This document shows, in pieces, positions 18,867-28,006 of a DNA stretch of 64,000 bases. The stretch's first letter is position 1; every line of letters begins with the position of its first letter. Under the pieces are notes generated by a model. The model saw nothing but the letters and a program-made list of their open reading frames with translations, was not told where the DNA came from and did no database searches. The stretch lies in assembly GCF_029277985.1 (NCBI RefSeq), contig NZ_CP119546.1, positions 3,286,001 to 3,350,000 of the forward strand. Direction: 5' to 3'. The position numbers and the translations under genes were made by a program. Origin of the DNA: Providencia stuartii. GTDB taxonomy: Bacteria; Pseudomonadota; Gammaproteobacteria; Enterobacterales; Enterobacteriaceae.

Positions 18867-19697
18867 ATGGCCGGCTGGCTTGTCTTGGCTATTTCACTTG
18901 CAACACTGGCAACACATCGATTTATCGCCCTATTTTTATTTTTTATTGCGGTCATTATAGCCTTGTTCACTCATGTCCTTAGCTGGCAAGCTATCTTACT
19001 GCTTCTTGTCATAACTATGATTGGAATAATTCGCTGGCGTTTTCAATACCATTTAGTCGTCAAAATCGTCAGTGAAATCGCACTGCTCGCCATTGTGGTT
19101 GGTCTATTTCTTCATGTATTCCCAGGTTTTAACAACCTCAAATACCTTGATAAGGTTATTGTCGGTGAGCAAAGCGCCCCTTTTACCCTGTATTTAAATT
19201 TCGACAAGGCAATAGTGCCTGTTGCTTTATTATTTTGTCTGCCTAATCTATTTTCTACTCAACCACTTAAAACCGCTAAACCTTGGCAATGGTGGATTTT
19301 AATATCCGCCGTTCCTGCATTACTGATTATTGCCGCGATCAGTGGAGGAATTGATGTTGAATGGCATTTCCCCACATGGCTGCCGATATTTATGATCAGT
19401 AATCTGTTGTTTGTCTCACTCGCTGAAGAGGCGCTCTTTCGCGGTTACTTACAACAACGATTCACCCAATGGCTAGGCTCCCCCTACCTAGCACTCATGC
19501 TCAGTGCCCTACTTTTCGGTGCAGCACACGCCGCTGGAGGCCCTTTATTGATCCTCTTTGCCACCCTTGCGGGGATTATCTATGGTTTAGCGTGGATGTG
19601 GAGTGGAAAATTATGGCTTGCTGTATCGTTTCACTTCGGGTTAAATCTATTACATCTATTGTTTTTTACTTACCCAGTCAAAATGGTCTCTGGATGA
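18867..19697 (+). CDS. CPBP-family intramembrane glutamic endopeptidase
   Basis: A 276-residue polytopic membrane protein with about eight hydrophobic segments. The C-terminal half carries the CPBP/Abi signature: EEALFRGYL with the glutamate pair at 187-188, FGAAHA with H221, and SFHFGLN with H256 and N260, which together form the active site of Rce1-type proteases. Bacterial members process prenylated or bacteriocin-like substrates or are of unknown role; no substrate gene adjoins it. TAGGAG precedes the ATG. It stands alone between modF and gpmA and is not part of the E. coli locus. Confidence 0.85.
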   Translation: MAGWLVLAISLATLATHRFIALFLFFIAVIIALFTHVLSWQAILLLLVITMIGIIRWRFQYHLVVKIVSEIALLAIVVGLFLHVFPGFNNLKYLDKVIVGEQSAPFTLYLNFDKAIVPVALLFCLPNLFSTQPLKTAKPWQWWILISAVPALLIIAAISGGIDVEWHFPTWLPIFMISNLLFVSLAEEALFRGYLQQRFTQWLGSPYLALMLSALLFGAAHAAGGPLLILFATLAGIIYGLAWMWSGKLWLAVSFHFGLNLLHLLFFTYPVKMVSG

Positions 19698-19830
19698 AAA
19701 ATAAGCATAGAAGAGGATATTTTGCGGCTTCATCAGCGAAATTTTTGTCTAGTTAACGCGCTTACCATCACTTTTTTGATTTGGTTTGGGTAAAACATCA
19801 GTTGTGACTAGCGTTCGGATTGACTATCCC

Positions 19831-19836
19831 TATAAT
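19831..19836 (+). promoter_or_regulatory. -10 element of the gpmA promoter
   Basis: Perfect TATAAT 53 bp before the gpmA ATG. No good -35 is visible at the usual spacing, so an activator or an extended element may be involved. Confidence 0.45.
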
Positions 19837-19889
19837 GTAGGTCAGCAATGATTCATTTTAATTTGAATGTACTGATAGGAGTTTAAGCT

Positions 19890-20642
19890 ATGGCTGTAAC
19901 TAAACTGGTTTTGGTAAGACACGGTGAGAGTGAGTGGAACAAAGAGAACCGTTTCACTGGCTGGACTGATGTTGAACTGTCAGACAAAGGCCGTGAAGAA
20001 GCAAAAATTGCAGGTCAACAGTTGAAAGAAGAAGGTTTTGTCTTTGATTTCGCATATACCTCAGTTCTGAAACGTGCTATCCATACTTTATGGAATATCC
20101 TTGATCAGGTTGATCAGCAATGGCTGCCTGTTGAAAAAAGCTGGAAACTGAACGAGCGTCACTATGGTGCACTACAAGGCCTAGATAAGTCTGAAACTGC
20201 GGCGAAATATGGTGATGAGCAAGTTAAATTATGGCGTCGTGGTTTCGCAATCACGCCTCCTGAGCTGACTAAAGATGATGAGCGTTACCCTGGTCATGAC
20301 CCACGCTATGCAAAACTATCAAGCGATGAACTGCCAGTGACTGAAAGCTTAGCAACCACCATCGAGCGTGTTGTTCCTTACTGGGAGCAAGAGATCAAAC
20401 CACGTGTTGCAGCAGGTGAAAAAGTGATTATTGCCGCTCACGGTAACTCACTACGCGCACTGGTAAAATACTTGGATAACATGGGTGAAGAAGAAATTCT
20501 CAACCTGAATATTCCAACCGCTGTCCCTTTGGTTTATGAGTTTGATGAAAACATGAAACCAATCAAGCATTACTATCTTGGTAACCAAGAAGAAATCGCG
20601 GCTAAACAAGCTGCGGTTGCCAACCAAGGAAAAGCGAAATAA
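19890..20642 (+). CDS. gpmA: 2,3-bisphosphoglycerate-dependent phosphoglycerate mutase GpmA
   Basis: A 250-residue glycolytic enzyme interconverting 3- and 2-phosphoglycerate. The phosphohistidine motif [10 protein letters not shown] has H11. [14 protein letters not shown] and [10 protein letters not shown], containing the second catalytic histidine, are intact. Length equals E. coli GpmA. A strong ATAGGAG site precedes the ATG. Monocistronic, with a hairpin downstream. Confidence 0.97.
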   Translation: MAVTKLVLVRHGESEWNKENRFTGWTDVELSDKGREEAKIAGQQLKEEGFVFDFAYTSVLKRAIHTLWNILDQVDQQWLPVEKSWKLNERHYGALQGLDKSETAAKYGDEQVKLWRRGFAITPPELTKDDERYPGHDPRYAKLSSDELPVTESLATTIERVVPYWEQEIKPRVAAGEKVIIAAHGNSLRALVKYLDNMGEEEILNLNIPTAVPLVYEFDENMKPIKHYYLGNQEEIAAKQAAVANQGKAK

Positions 20643-20672
20643 TTAACGCTTTATCCCACGTTGTCAACAACC

Positions 20673-20700
20673 TAAAGGGTTGGCAAATGCCAACCCTTTA
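20673..20700. terminator. Terminator after gpmA
   Basis: Perfect 12-bp stem TAAAGGGTTGGC / GCCAACCCTTTA with loop AAAT, between convergent gpmA and the outer-membrane gene. The flanking T-run is short. Confidence 0.7.
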
Positions 20701-20738
20701 TATACGACATATCCCAATGAATAACAATGAGTTAATGT

Positions 20739-21424
20739 TTAAAACAGATATCTCACGCCCAGCACTAGCTCTTGTGATTTAAGATGCGCCTTCATTTGTT
20801 CATCCGTAGGCCACGGGCATTAGCAAAATTGTTCATTCCACTTTCGATCTTACCTAAATCAATATAACGGTAGCCTAAATCAAAATTCAGTCTTTCAATA
20901 GGCTCATAGCTGACACCCGCCCCAAGAGAGTATGCTAAGTTAGTATCGGTGTTACTGCCATATTGGCGTGAAGGGTTGCCTTGCCACCCTGAAGATTTCA
21001 CTTTTGCAATACCGATACCCGCTGTACCGTACACTGAAACCCCTTGATGGATTTCATAGTCACGATAAACATTCAACATTAAGCGCTGTGATTCCGTTTT
21101 ATGATGGTTAAAGCTTGTCGAAAAAATTGATGAACCACTCGTGTATTCTGCCTTTTTATTAAAGGTATATTCAGCTTCTGTACGCCAGCCATTACCATAC
21201 TGATAACCCGCTGCCAGTGAAGCATTATAAAAATCATCTTTATCATCGCCCGAAACAAACTGACCAATTCCTGGGCGAAGACTCGTATCCATGCTATCCG
21301 CTTTTTGCCACACTTTCGCGAGTCGTGCAGCTCCGTAATATCCCTCGTGACCTGTTGATGCAATAGCACTACCAATCGAACTAATCAAAGCAAAGGCTAA
21401 AGATACAATTTGTACTTTTTTCAT
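20739..21424 (-). pseudogene. Ail/OmpX-like outer-membrane beta-barrel protein, with an apparent frameshift near the C-terminus
   Basis: A signal peptide (MKKVQIVSLAFALISSIGSA) is followed by alternating amphipathic strands such as YYGAARLAKVW, NGWRTEAEYTF, VSVYGTAGIGIAKV and RLNFDLGYRYIDLG, typical of 8-stranded barrels. The first frame stops at 20792 after GLRMNK. The neighbouring frame then reads DEQMKAHLKSQELVLGVRYLF and stops at 20739, a perfect final strand ending in Phe as required for barrel assembly. One missing base around 20800-20815 restores one frame and about 228 residues. It is either a genuine lesion or a sequence error. Confidence 0.75.
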
Positions 21425-21789
21425 TAAATAATCCTATTTAGTTATAATTCCAGCTAGTGATTATTTAGCTTAAGTCAAATTAAAGATAGGGGACTTTTTT
21501 GAACGATTTGTTCATTTTTATTGAAAAAACAAAATTAAAATCTTGGAAGAAGATAATGTAAAGAATATAAAAAACGAGTAATCTCAGAACATTGATGATT
21601 AGGAATGTTCTTAAATATTGATTTTCTTGATTAACCCAAATAATGATAGAAAAAAACCCACCTAGTGGGTTGCGTTTTTTTCTGCCTACCATCAAAGAGT
21701 GCCAATAAATTTTGATTTATCGCGATAGCACTCGACACCCTACTTTTTTATGGCACAATTTATTTAATGATGAACTAATTGAGAATTTT
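21425..21789. other. AT-rich intergenic region between two divergent genes
   Basis: The region separates the barrel gene from the membrane-protein gene. It is very AT-rich and contains one strong two-way terminator hairpin (21654-21680) that neither flanking gene explains. No plausible coding frame was seen. Confidence 0.5.
21654..21680. terminator. Strong terminator hairpin inside a divergent intergenic region
   Basis: AACCCAC-CTA-GTGGGTT. On the plus strand it is followed by GCGTTTTTTT, and on the minus strand directly by TTTTT, so it should terminate in both directions. Confidence 0.75.
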
Positions 21790-22539
21790 ATGAATAAATT
21801 CAATCTCTATGTTTGGGTTGGGCTGGCGCTTAATATTTCACTACTTGGCTCACTGCTGTATATGCTCCAAACAGGTGAACTGATTATTGATGGCTCTGAC
21901 GGCGCCCAAAATGCACATTTAATGAGAATATTAATGATCATTGCGTGCGTTAGCTTTCCAATCCAGCTGATCAGCATGATGATCATGAGCTACAAACCCA
22001 GAGTTGCGATTGGTGTCGCGCTAATAAGTAGCTTAGCACTCATGCCAATCACGATTGTTTTCCTTTGTGGCATGATCTTTTCAGCGATACGTTGGCGTTT
22101 CCATCAACTGGAAAGCGTTGATCCAACCATCAAAGTTGATTTCGATACCAACCTTGTCTTTAACAATCGGCATAATACACTGCGGACCATCATCGTTGGC
22201 GTACTCGGCGCGATATTCGTGGTTTTGAGTCAAAGCTTAGGAATGTTCTTGATAGTCCTTGCGATTCTGCTATTTATTTTGGGAAAACGCATTCATGGCA
22301 CACCTTACGTAGCAACCAAAGGTAGCTATTTTTATATCCGCCCCAGTTTATTTAGTCTCTATTACCGAATCCCATTAAAAGATGTTACTTACTTAAGACA
22401 CGAAAAAAATACTGTTTTATTGCAAGCTCAAGCAGGACAAGGTAGCCAAAACATGATTCCTTTATCCATTTCACTGTCCCATTTAAGCGAAGAGGATAAA
22501 AACAAGTTGGGTGAAATATTAGAAAAAGTCGCTCATTAA
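21790..22539 (+). CDS. Uncharacterised inner-membrane protein
   Basis: A 249-residue protein that I do not recognise. It has an N-terminal hydrophobic hairpin (YVWVGLALNISLLGSLLYML and MRILMIIACVSF, then VAIGVALISSLALMPITIVFL) and a second pair (TIIVGVLGAIFVVLSQSLGM, FLIVLAILLFIL). A soluble C-terminal domain of about 70 residues resembles a PH-like bacterial domain in style (YFYIRPSLFSLYYRIPLKDVTYL); this is only a guess. I chose ATG 21790, ahead of which the hydrophobicity begins; a start 26 codons upstream is open. It is convergent with aroG. Confidence 0.75.
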   Translation: MNKFNLYVWVGLALNISLLGSLLYMLQTGELIIDGSDGAQNAHLMRILMIIACVSFPIQLISMMIMSYKPRVAIGVALISSLALMPITIVFLCGMIFSAIRWRFHQLESVDPTIKVDFDTNLVFNNRHNTLRTIIVGVLGAIFVVLSQSLGMFLIVLAILLFILGKRIHGTPYVATKGSYFYIRPSLFSLYYRIPLKDVTYLRHEKNTVLLQAQAGQGSQNMIPLSISLSHLSEEDKNKLGEILEKVAH

Positions 22540-22561
22540 CCGATAAACCCCCTACAAAGCA

Positions 22562-22593
22562 AAAAGCCCGTGTCGCAAAATACACGGGCTTTT
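22562..22593. terminator. Bidirectional terminator before aroG
   Basis: Perfect 12-bp stem AAAAGCCCGTGT / ACACGGGCTTTT with loop CGCAAAAT, between the convergent membrane-protein gene and aroG. Confidence 0.88.
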
Positions 22594-22618
22594 CTTTCGT
22601 ATTACCGCTATCAGCCAG

Positions 22619-23674
22619 TTACTTCTGACGACGAGCAATCACAGCATCAGATAATTGACGTAGTACTTTTTCAGTATCATCCCACCCAATGCATGCATCT
22701 GTGACGCTTTTACCATAAACCAGTGGCTCACCAGAATCTAAGCTTTGGTTTCCTTCTACAAGATGACTTTCGATCATCACCCCTGTGATAGAACGATCGC
22801 CTTGGCGTAATTGTTCACTTACATCATCAGCCACAATCATCTGCTTCTCAAACTTCTTACTACTGTTAGCATGGCTGAAATCAATCATAATGCTTGGCGT
22901 TAGCCCTGCGTTGGCTAGCCCTTCACGTACCGCTTTAACATGCTCTGCGCTATAGTTAGGCTCTTTACCACCACGCAAAATAATGTGGCAATCCTGATTA
23001 CCACTCGTATTCACGATAGCTGAATGGCCCCATTTGGTGACAGATAAGAAACAATGCGGCGAACGTGCAGAGTTAATTGCATCAATAGCAATTTTAATTG
23101 TGCCATCGGTCCCGTTTTTAAAACCGACAGGACAAGAAAGACCCGATGCGAGTTCTCGGTGAACTTGGGACTCCGTCGTACGTGCACCAATTGCTCCCCA
23201 GCTCATTAAATCAGCAACATATTGTGGGCTGATCATATCCAAAAACTCACCCGCCGTTGGTAGCCCCTGATCATTAATTTTGACCAATAGCTCACGAGCA
23301 ATACGCAATCCTTCATTAATATCAAAGCTATTATCCATATGAGGATCATTAATTAGCCCTTTCCAGCCCACAGTGGTGCGTGGTTTTTCAAAATACACGC
23401 GCATCACGATTTCAAGTGAACCTTTAAGTTCTTCTCTTAATTTATTCAGGCGCTCAGCATATTCTAGAGCCGCTTTAGTATCATGAATAGAGCAAGGGCC
23501 AATCACAACAACAAGGCGATCATCTTCGCCTGACAAGATATTATGGATGGCGAGACGTGCTTCATGAACGGTAAACGCCGCTTTATCTGTTGCAGGAAAC
23601 TTCTCCAGCAATGCAATAGGTGGCAATAATTCTTTTATTTGTTTAATTCTGACGTCATCGTTCTGATAATTCAT
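22619..23674 (-). CDS. aroG: 3-deoxy-7-phosphoheptulonate synthase AroG (DAHP synthase, Phe-type)
   Basis: A 351-residue class I DAHP synthase, first enzyme of the shikimate pathway. MNYQNDDVRIKQIKELLPP matches E. coli AroG and fixes the start at 23674, not 27 codons earlier. VVIGPCSIHD (metal-binding Cys), RVYFEKPRTTVGWKG, GARTTESQVHRELASG, LSVTKWGHSA and IMIDFSHANSSK are the active-site motifs. The N-terminal segment that forms the phenylalanine allosteric site is intact. I found no convincing TyrR box. Confidence 0.95.
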   Translation of the reverse strand: MNYQNDDVRIKQIKELLPPIALLEKFPATDKAAFTVHEARLAIHNILSGEDDRLVVVIGPCSIHDTKAALEYAERLNKLREELKGSLEIVMRVYFEKPRTTVGWKGLINDPHMDNSFDINEGLRIARELLVKINDQGLPTAGEFLDMISPQYVADLMSWGAIGARTTESQVHRELASGLSCPVGFKNGTDGTIKIAIDAINSARSPHCFLSVTKWGHSAIVNTSGNQDCHIILRGGKEPNYSAEHVKAVREGLANAGLTPSIMIDFSHANSSKKFEKQMIVADDVSEQLRQGDRSITGVMIESHLVEGNQSLDSGEPLVYGKSVTDACIGWDDTEKVLRQLSDAVIARRQK

Positions 23675-24039
23675 ACCCGTTAATCCAATGTTTATTTTTT
23701 TATACTGATGATTTACATACCCTATGGATCCCAATAGCAGAGCGATGGTAAACACTTACTTTAAGCGAAAAGATAATAATAAAATCCTTTTACCACTAAC
23801 AAAGCTGCGATTAGAAAGACGGCAGGTATCGAAATTTTAATCTAACCGTTCAGCCGCCTTCTGTAAACAGCTAAACATGGTATGAAATTATCACTTTTAG
23901 GCTTTAAGATTATAAAATGAGGCTAAAGTCAATCAAATGGCGTAATAGCCCCATTTTTAGGATGATTTTTAGAGGAAAAAGAAACAAAAACGGCAAAACA
24001 TCGATAATGTTACTTTCACCGTTTTATGATTAAATTTTG
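23675..24039. other. Intergenic region aroG-pnuC
   Basis: About 365 bp without a gene. It contains the pnuC terminator and an imperfect inverted repeat, GAAAGACGGC (23814-23823) with GCCGCCTTCT (23853-23862), that could be part of an aroG leader. Function is unknown. Confidence 0.5.
23987..24025 (-). terminator. Terminator of pnuC
   Basis: Outer stem AAAACGG / CCGTTTT enclosing an inner AACAT / ATGTT stem. On the minus strand it is followed by TTTGTTTCTTTTT, and it lies 15 bp after the pnuC stop. Confidence 0.65.
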
Positions 24040-24765
24040 TCATGATGAGCGAGAAAGTGGCGCTGAACCATTTTGCTTCGCTGATTTCACCCACAATCTT
24101 GAACCATTCAACGCAATGCCTAGTAAGATTAAGTACTCTAAAGACATCGCATATACGCCTTGCTTATAGAATACAACAATACTAATCACGTTAATGATTA
24201 CCCATAAAAGCCAGTTTTCAACATATTTGCGAGTCATTAGGACCATCGCTACCACAGATAAAACCGTCATAGTTGAATCCCAGAATGGAAACGCATCCGG
24301 TTCTAAGGCAGGTAACTGCAAGTTAGCGCCAAATAAATTTAATACGTCAACAGCCCATGTCGCCAATACCCCGAAAACCCTATCAATATTGTAAGTTAAG
24401 TAAGCGATTACTAACACAGAGACTAATAACGTTATCATTGCTTTCGGTAAACTCAGCCAACGAATTTTTAACTCCGTTTGCTGCTGATTATCAACACGGC
24501 TCCATGCGTACCAGCCATAGATATTCGCGATGAAGAAAAACACCTGTAACAGCAAGTTGGCGTAGAGTTGAATTTGAAAAAAGATCACCGCAAACAAGGT
24601 GACGTTGATTAACCCAAAAAAGTAATTGATGGTCTTTTCAAAACTGGCCAACAGAATGCATAATAACCCCGCAATCGTCCCTACCGCTTCGATATATGAC
24701 AACTCATAAATACTACTCCACAACGGAATAGTGACTAAAATATTACTTGTGCTAAAGAAATCCAT
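24040..24765 (-). CDS. pnuC: Nicotinamide riboside transporter PnuC
   Basis: A 241-residue inner-membrane protein with about seven helices. It facilitates uptake of nicotinamide riboside for NAD salvage. MDFFSTSNILV, SYIEAVGTIAGLLCILLASFEKTINYFFGLINV, ANIYGWYAWSR, PFWDSTMTVLS and TRKYVENWLLWVIINVIS match E. coli PnuC throughout. It follows nadA by about 80 bp, so the two probably share the NadR-controlled promoter as in E. coli. Confidence 0.95.
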   Translation of the reverse strand: MDFFSTSNILVTIPLWSSIYELSYIEAVGTIAGLLCILLASFEKTINYFFGLINVTLFAVIFFQIQLYANLLLQVFFFIANIYGWYAWSRVDNQQQTELKIRWLSLPKAMITLLVSVLVIAYLTYNIDRVFGVLATWAVDVLNLFGANLQLPALEPDAFPFWDSTMTVLSVVAMVLMTRKYVENWLLWVIINVISIVVFYKQGVYAMSLEYLILLGIALNGSRLWVKSAKQNGSAPLSRSS

Positions 24766-24848
24766 CCCAAAATCCTTATATTCATCATGTGTGACACTAT
24801 AAATAGATTGCTCATCATCACGACACAGATAACAAAACGACTCCCTAC

Positions 24849-25889
24849 CTATTTTAGACTCTCTGCAAAATCTAGCATTCTATTTAAGGGAAGCATTGCC
24901 TTTTCACGCAAAATATCACTCACATGAATTTGGTGCTGTTCACCATAGCTCTCTAACGCCTGTGTTATTGCCTTAAGTCCATTCATTCCCATCCAAGGGC
25001 AATGGGCGCATGTACGACAAGTCGCGCCTTCACCGGCGGTAGGTGCGATGTATAACGACTTATCTGGGCAAGCCTGCTGCATTTTATAAAAGATGCCTTT
25101 ATCCGTCGCAACTATCATTGAAGGATTCGGTAACGTTTGTGCAGCTTTAATTAATTGACTGGTTGAACCAACGGCATCCGCAAGGTCAACCACGGCTTGA
25201 GGCGATTCAGGGTGAACTAATACAGCGGCTTCAGGATATAGCGCTTTCATTTTAGTTAAAGACTGAGTTTTAAACTCATCATGAACAATACAGGCCCCCT
25301 GCCAACATAAAATATCTGCTCCGGTTTGCTTTTGAACATAGCGACCAAGATGGCGGTCCGGCGCCCAAATAATTTTTTCGCCTAAACTATCAAGATGTTC
25401 GATCAATTCCACAGCAATACTGGATGTCACAACCCAGTCAGCTCGTGCTTTAACCGCTGCTGAAGTATTTGCATAGACTACCACCGTACGGTCTGGATGC
25501 TGATCACAAAAATGCGCAAATTCATCTTCGGGGCATCCGAGATCGAGAGAACATTCTGCGTCAAGTGTCGGCATTAATACCGTTTTCTCTGGGCTTAAGA
25601 TTTTAGCCGTTTCCCCCATAAAACGCACACCGGCCACCAATAATGTGGAGGCAGAATGGCGGGCACCAAAACGAGCCATTTCTAAGGAATCAGCAACACA
25701 ACCCCCCGTTTCTTCCGCTAATGCTTGAATATCGGGATCGGTATAGTAATGTGCAACAATAACCGCATTTTTTTCAATCAGTAAAGACTTGATGCGTTCA
25801 CGATAAAACGCTTTCTCATCAGAGCTTAATCGTGTGGGTTTCGCTGGGAATGGGTAAACCGACTGATTAAAATCAATAAACTCGCTCAT
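24849..25889 (-). CDS. nadA: Quinolinate synthase NadA
   Basis: A 346-residue 4Fe-4S enzyme that condenses iminoaspartate with dihydroxyacetone phosphate to quinolinate, the first NAD ring. [38 protein letters not shown] and the C-terminal [13 protein letters not shown], with cluster cysteines, are intact. ATG 25889 follows GAGGCGGA and matches E. coli MSV...-type starts in position; a start nine codons upstream is also open. Confidence 0.95.
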   Translation of the reverse strand: MSEFIDFNQSVYPFPAKPTRLSSDEKAFYRERIKSLLIEKNAVIVAHYYTDPDIQALAEETGGCVADSLEMARFGARHSASTLLVAGVRFMGETAKILSPEKTVLMPTLDAECSLDLGCPEDEFAHFCDQHPDRTVVVYANTSAAVKARADWVVTSSIAVELIEHLDSLGEKIIWAPDRHLGRYVQKQTGADILCWQGACIVHDEFKTQSLTKMKALYPEAAVLVHPESPQAVVDLADAVGSTSQLIKAAQTLPNPSMIVATDKGIFYKMQQACPDKSLYIAPTAGEGATCRTCAHCPWMGMNGLKAITQALESYGEQHQIHVSDILREKAMLPLNRMLDFAESLK

Positions 25890-25962
25890 CTTCCGCCTCT
25901 GTTTAGCATAACGCAATTTTATTTCTAAAATTAGCGATAAAATAAGTAAAACAGCACCTTTT

Positions 25963-25980
25963 TGTTTTATATACTAAACA
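25963..25980. promoter_or_regulatory. NadR operator of nadA-pnuC
   Basis: TGTTTT-ATATAC-TAAACA matches the NadR box TGTTTA-N6-TAAACA with one difference, 74 bp upstream of the nadA start. NadR represses nadA when NAD is plentiful in enterobacteria. Confidence 0.82.
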
Positions 25981-26141
25981 AGATACGCTAATTTATCGAG
26001 GAAGTCTCGTCGATTTTTCAGCCATTATTTTGTTAATTCAAACCAATAACTAAATAATAACATCTATAATTGTTATGTTTCTTAGCATTTCATTGACTTT
26101 ACAGGTATCTTAACCGTTTTTATAAATTCGATGGGTTAGTT

Positions 26142-27017
26142 ATGGAATCACCTGCATCTTTAATAAATAAAATTATTTCTGTTTCTTTAATCGATCCTAG
26201 AATTGAAGCGGTCATTTTAACGGGCTCTAGAGGAAGGGAACAACATATTGATCGCTATTCAGATATCGATATTGAATTAATCGGTTTAGGCGTAACAGAC
26301 CTTTTTCATAACCCTAAATGGATTAATACGTTTGCTCAACCTTTGGTTGCATTGCATCTTATGAATGGCGGTGAAAATGAGCCTGAGTGGCCAACTTGTT
26401 TAGCGATTTATGAACAGGGCAGAAAGGTCGATTTTACATTCGCAGAACCCTCTCGACTGCAAAAAATGGCTCAACATGGGCTTGATAACACCTATGCACG
26501 CGGCTATACCGTGTTACTCGATAAAACGGGTATTACGGAAAAACTCCCTGAAAGTCAGCAAGCTCAACTTCCCCCCAAGCAACTTACCCAGAAGAAGTTT
26601 ACATTTATCTGTAACGAGTTCTGGTATGAGGCACACCAAGTCGCTATCGCCCTGTCACGTGATGAACTCTGGAGTGCTTGGTCAAGAGATGTTGATATGA
26701 AAAAGGCCTTATTAACCATGGTTGAACTCCTCGCCTCTATCAAAAGTCATGGTCAGCAAGATGTGTGGTACCATGGAAAAGCTTATCAATCGTGGATGCC
26801 TGAACGGATACAACAGGCCACTCAAACCCTTTTTGACTATCGAACCCCACAGCAAGCGGCTCAATCTTTGCACCTATTGATGTCATGCTTCGATGAAGTC
26901 ACAACCGAGATTGCTCAACACCTTAACTACCCTATCGATCATACATTGAGCCAACGTATGCAAACGCTAGTGATTGGTTTATTGCAGGATAATAGCCTAC
27001 TCCCTGAAAATATTTGA
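26142..27017 (+). CDS. Aminoglycoside 6-adenylyltransferase (ANT(6)/AadK/AadE family) homologue
   Basis: A 291-residue protein of the Adenyl_transf (streptomycin adenylyltransferase) family. The nucleotidyltransferase motif is LTGSRG near 27-31 followed by DRYSDIDIEL, with catalytic Asp at about 41 and 43. GRKVDFTF supplies the third carboxylate, and CNEFWYEAHQVAIALSRDELWSA corresponds to the conserved FW...V.K.L.R.EL..A helix. Such enzymes adenylylate streptomycin; activity here is not proven, since chromosomal members can be silent. It stands alone between nadA and a phosphatase gene; no mobile-element signs adjoin it. Confidence 0.8.
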   Translation: MESPASLINKIISVSLIDPRIEAVILTGSRGREQHIDRYSDIDIELIGLGVTDLFHNPKWINTFAQPLVALHLMNGGENEPEWPTCLAIYEQGRKVDFTFAEPSRLQKMAQHGLDNTYARGYTVLLDKTGITEKLPESQQAQLPPKQLTQKKFTFICNEFWYEAHQVAIALSRDELWSAWSRDVDMKKALLTMVELLASIKSHGQQDVWYHGKAYQSWMPERIQQATQTLFDYRTPQQAAQSLHLLMSCFDEVTTEIAQHLNYPIDHTLSQRMQTLVIGLLQDNSLLPENI

Positions 27018-27065
27018 TTTAGACGCTTTCTATTAACCTCACCAACCACTTCACAATAAAAAACC

Positions 27066-27092
27066 GCCTTGCTACAGATAAATCAGCAAGGC
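27066..27092 (-). terminator. Hairpin after the acid phosphatase gene
   Basis: GCCTTGCT / AGCAAGGC stem with an 11-base loop, flanked by AAAACC and GTTTT, in the convergent spacer. Confidence 0.6.
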
Positions 27093-27110
27093 AGTTCTGT
27101 TTTATCACAA

Positions 27111-27857
27111 CTATTTTTTCAATTTAGCAAACTCATCTTTCGCTTTTTGTAGCTGTTTTTGAAACTCAGGATTAGAGTGCAGCGTTGCTACAGCCCCTGA
27201 TGCAACAATACGTGCCGCATCAACATCACTTTGCCAATGGTAACCGCAAATCACACGGCTTTGACCGAGTTCATAACCGCGTTTTAAAATTTTGTCTTGG
27301 TTTTCAGGATTAATTTCTGATAGCACTAATGCTGAAGCCCAGCCAATTGATGTATGCCCTGAAGGGTAAGAACCATTTTTAGATAATTTATCTTGGTCTT
27401 TCGTGTTACAGGTTTCAACGCCATAGAATGCAAACGGGCGGATCCGCATGTATTTTTCTTTTGCAGAACGAGTCGCTAAATCCCCCGCATCTTCAATCAT
27501 ATTGGTGAGTAATTTATGAATTTCTGGCGAGTCTTTCTCAGTAATAGGGTAACCAAACGCCTCTGAGAATGCATTTGCCACCCCTCCAGCAGCGAGATCA
27601 GCATCTGCCGCAGCTTGTTTACCTCGCTCTGTGTTACGCAATAAACGCCCTTTTTCATACATTGCCTGATCATTTAAAAACAGAATACTGCCAACTTCGG
27701 GTGGTGGTGGTAGCAATGCTAAGCTATCAATCGCTTGAGCATTTTTTAAATAGTAAAGATCCGGTTTAGTGGTTACATCATTTCCTGGCGGAATGGCCGC
27801 AAATACACTCGTTGAAACAAATGCCCCTGCACAGAAAACCGCTAATAATTTTTTCAT
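27111..27857 (-). CDS. Class A non-specific acid phosphatase (PhoC/PhoN-like), periplasmic
   Basis: A 248-residue PAP2-superfamily enzyme with a signal peptide ending at about A20 (SVFA-AIPPG). The class A signature K-x6-RP (K133...R140 P141), PSGH (165-168) and SR-x5-H-x3-D (S200, R201, H207, D211) is complete, with H168-type and H207 catalysis. It closely resembles Morganella morganii PhoC over its whole length. It dephosphorylates organic phosphoesters in the periplasm, and related enzymes transfer phosphate to nucleosides. It is a typical accessory gene of this family of bacteria. Confidence 0.92.
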   Translation of the reverse strand: MKKLLAVFCAGAFVSTSVFAAIPPGNDVTTKPDLYYLKNAQAIDSLALLPPPPEVGSILFLNDQAMYEKGRLLRNTERGKQAAADADLAAGGVANAFSEAFGYPITEKDSPEIHKLLTNMIEDAGDLATRSAKEKYMRIRPFAFYGVETCNTKDQDKLSKNGSYPSGHTSIGWASALVLSEINPENQDKILKRGYELGQSRVICGYHWQSDVDAARIVASGAVATLHSNPEFQKQLQKAKDEFAKLKK

Positions 27858-28006
27858 CCGTTAGTCCTTGCCTATGATTACTTAAAATAAATAACTTATA
27901 TTTTACAATATGATCAATTATTTATGCTTTATTTAGACTAGTCTAAATCTGTATTCAATACCTTGAGTGAGTTCTCAAAAAAGGAAGCGTCATACGTTCG
28001 AATCAT

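Noticed and set aside
21480..21695. 71-codon minus-strand frame in the AT-rich gap
   Set aside because: It runs through a strong terminator hairpin and is composed of AT-driven Phe/Ile/Lys codons with no ribosome site.
23675..23760. TyrR box upstream of aroG
   Set aside because: Only half-matches to TGTAAA-N6-TTTACA are visible (GTATGTAAATCATCAG and GGTAAACACTTACTTTA), too weak to call.
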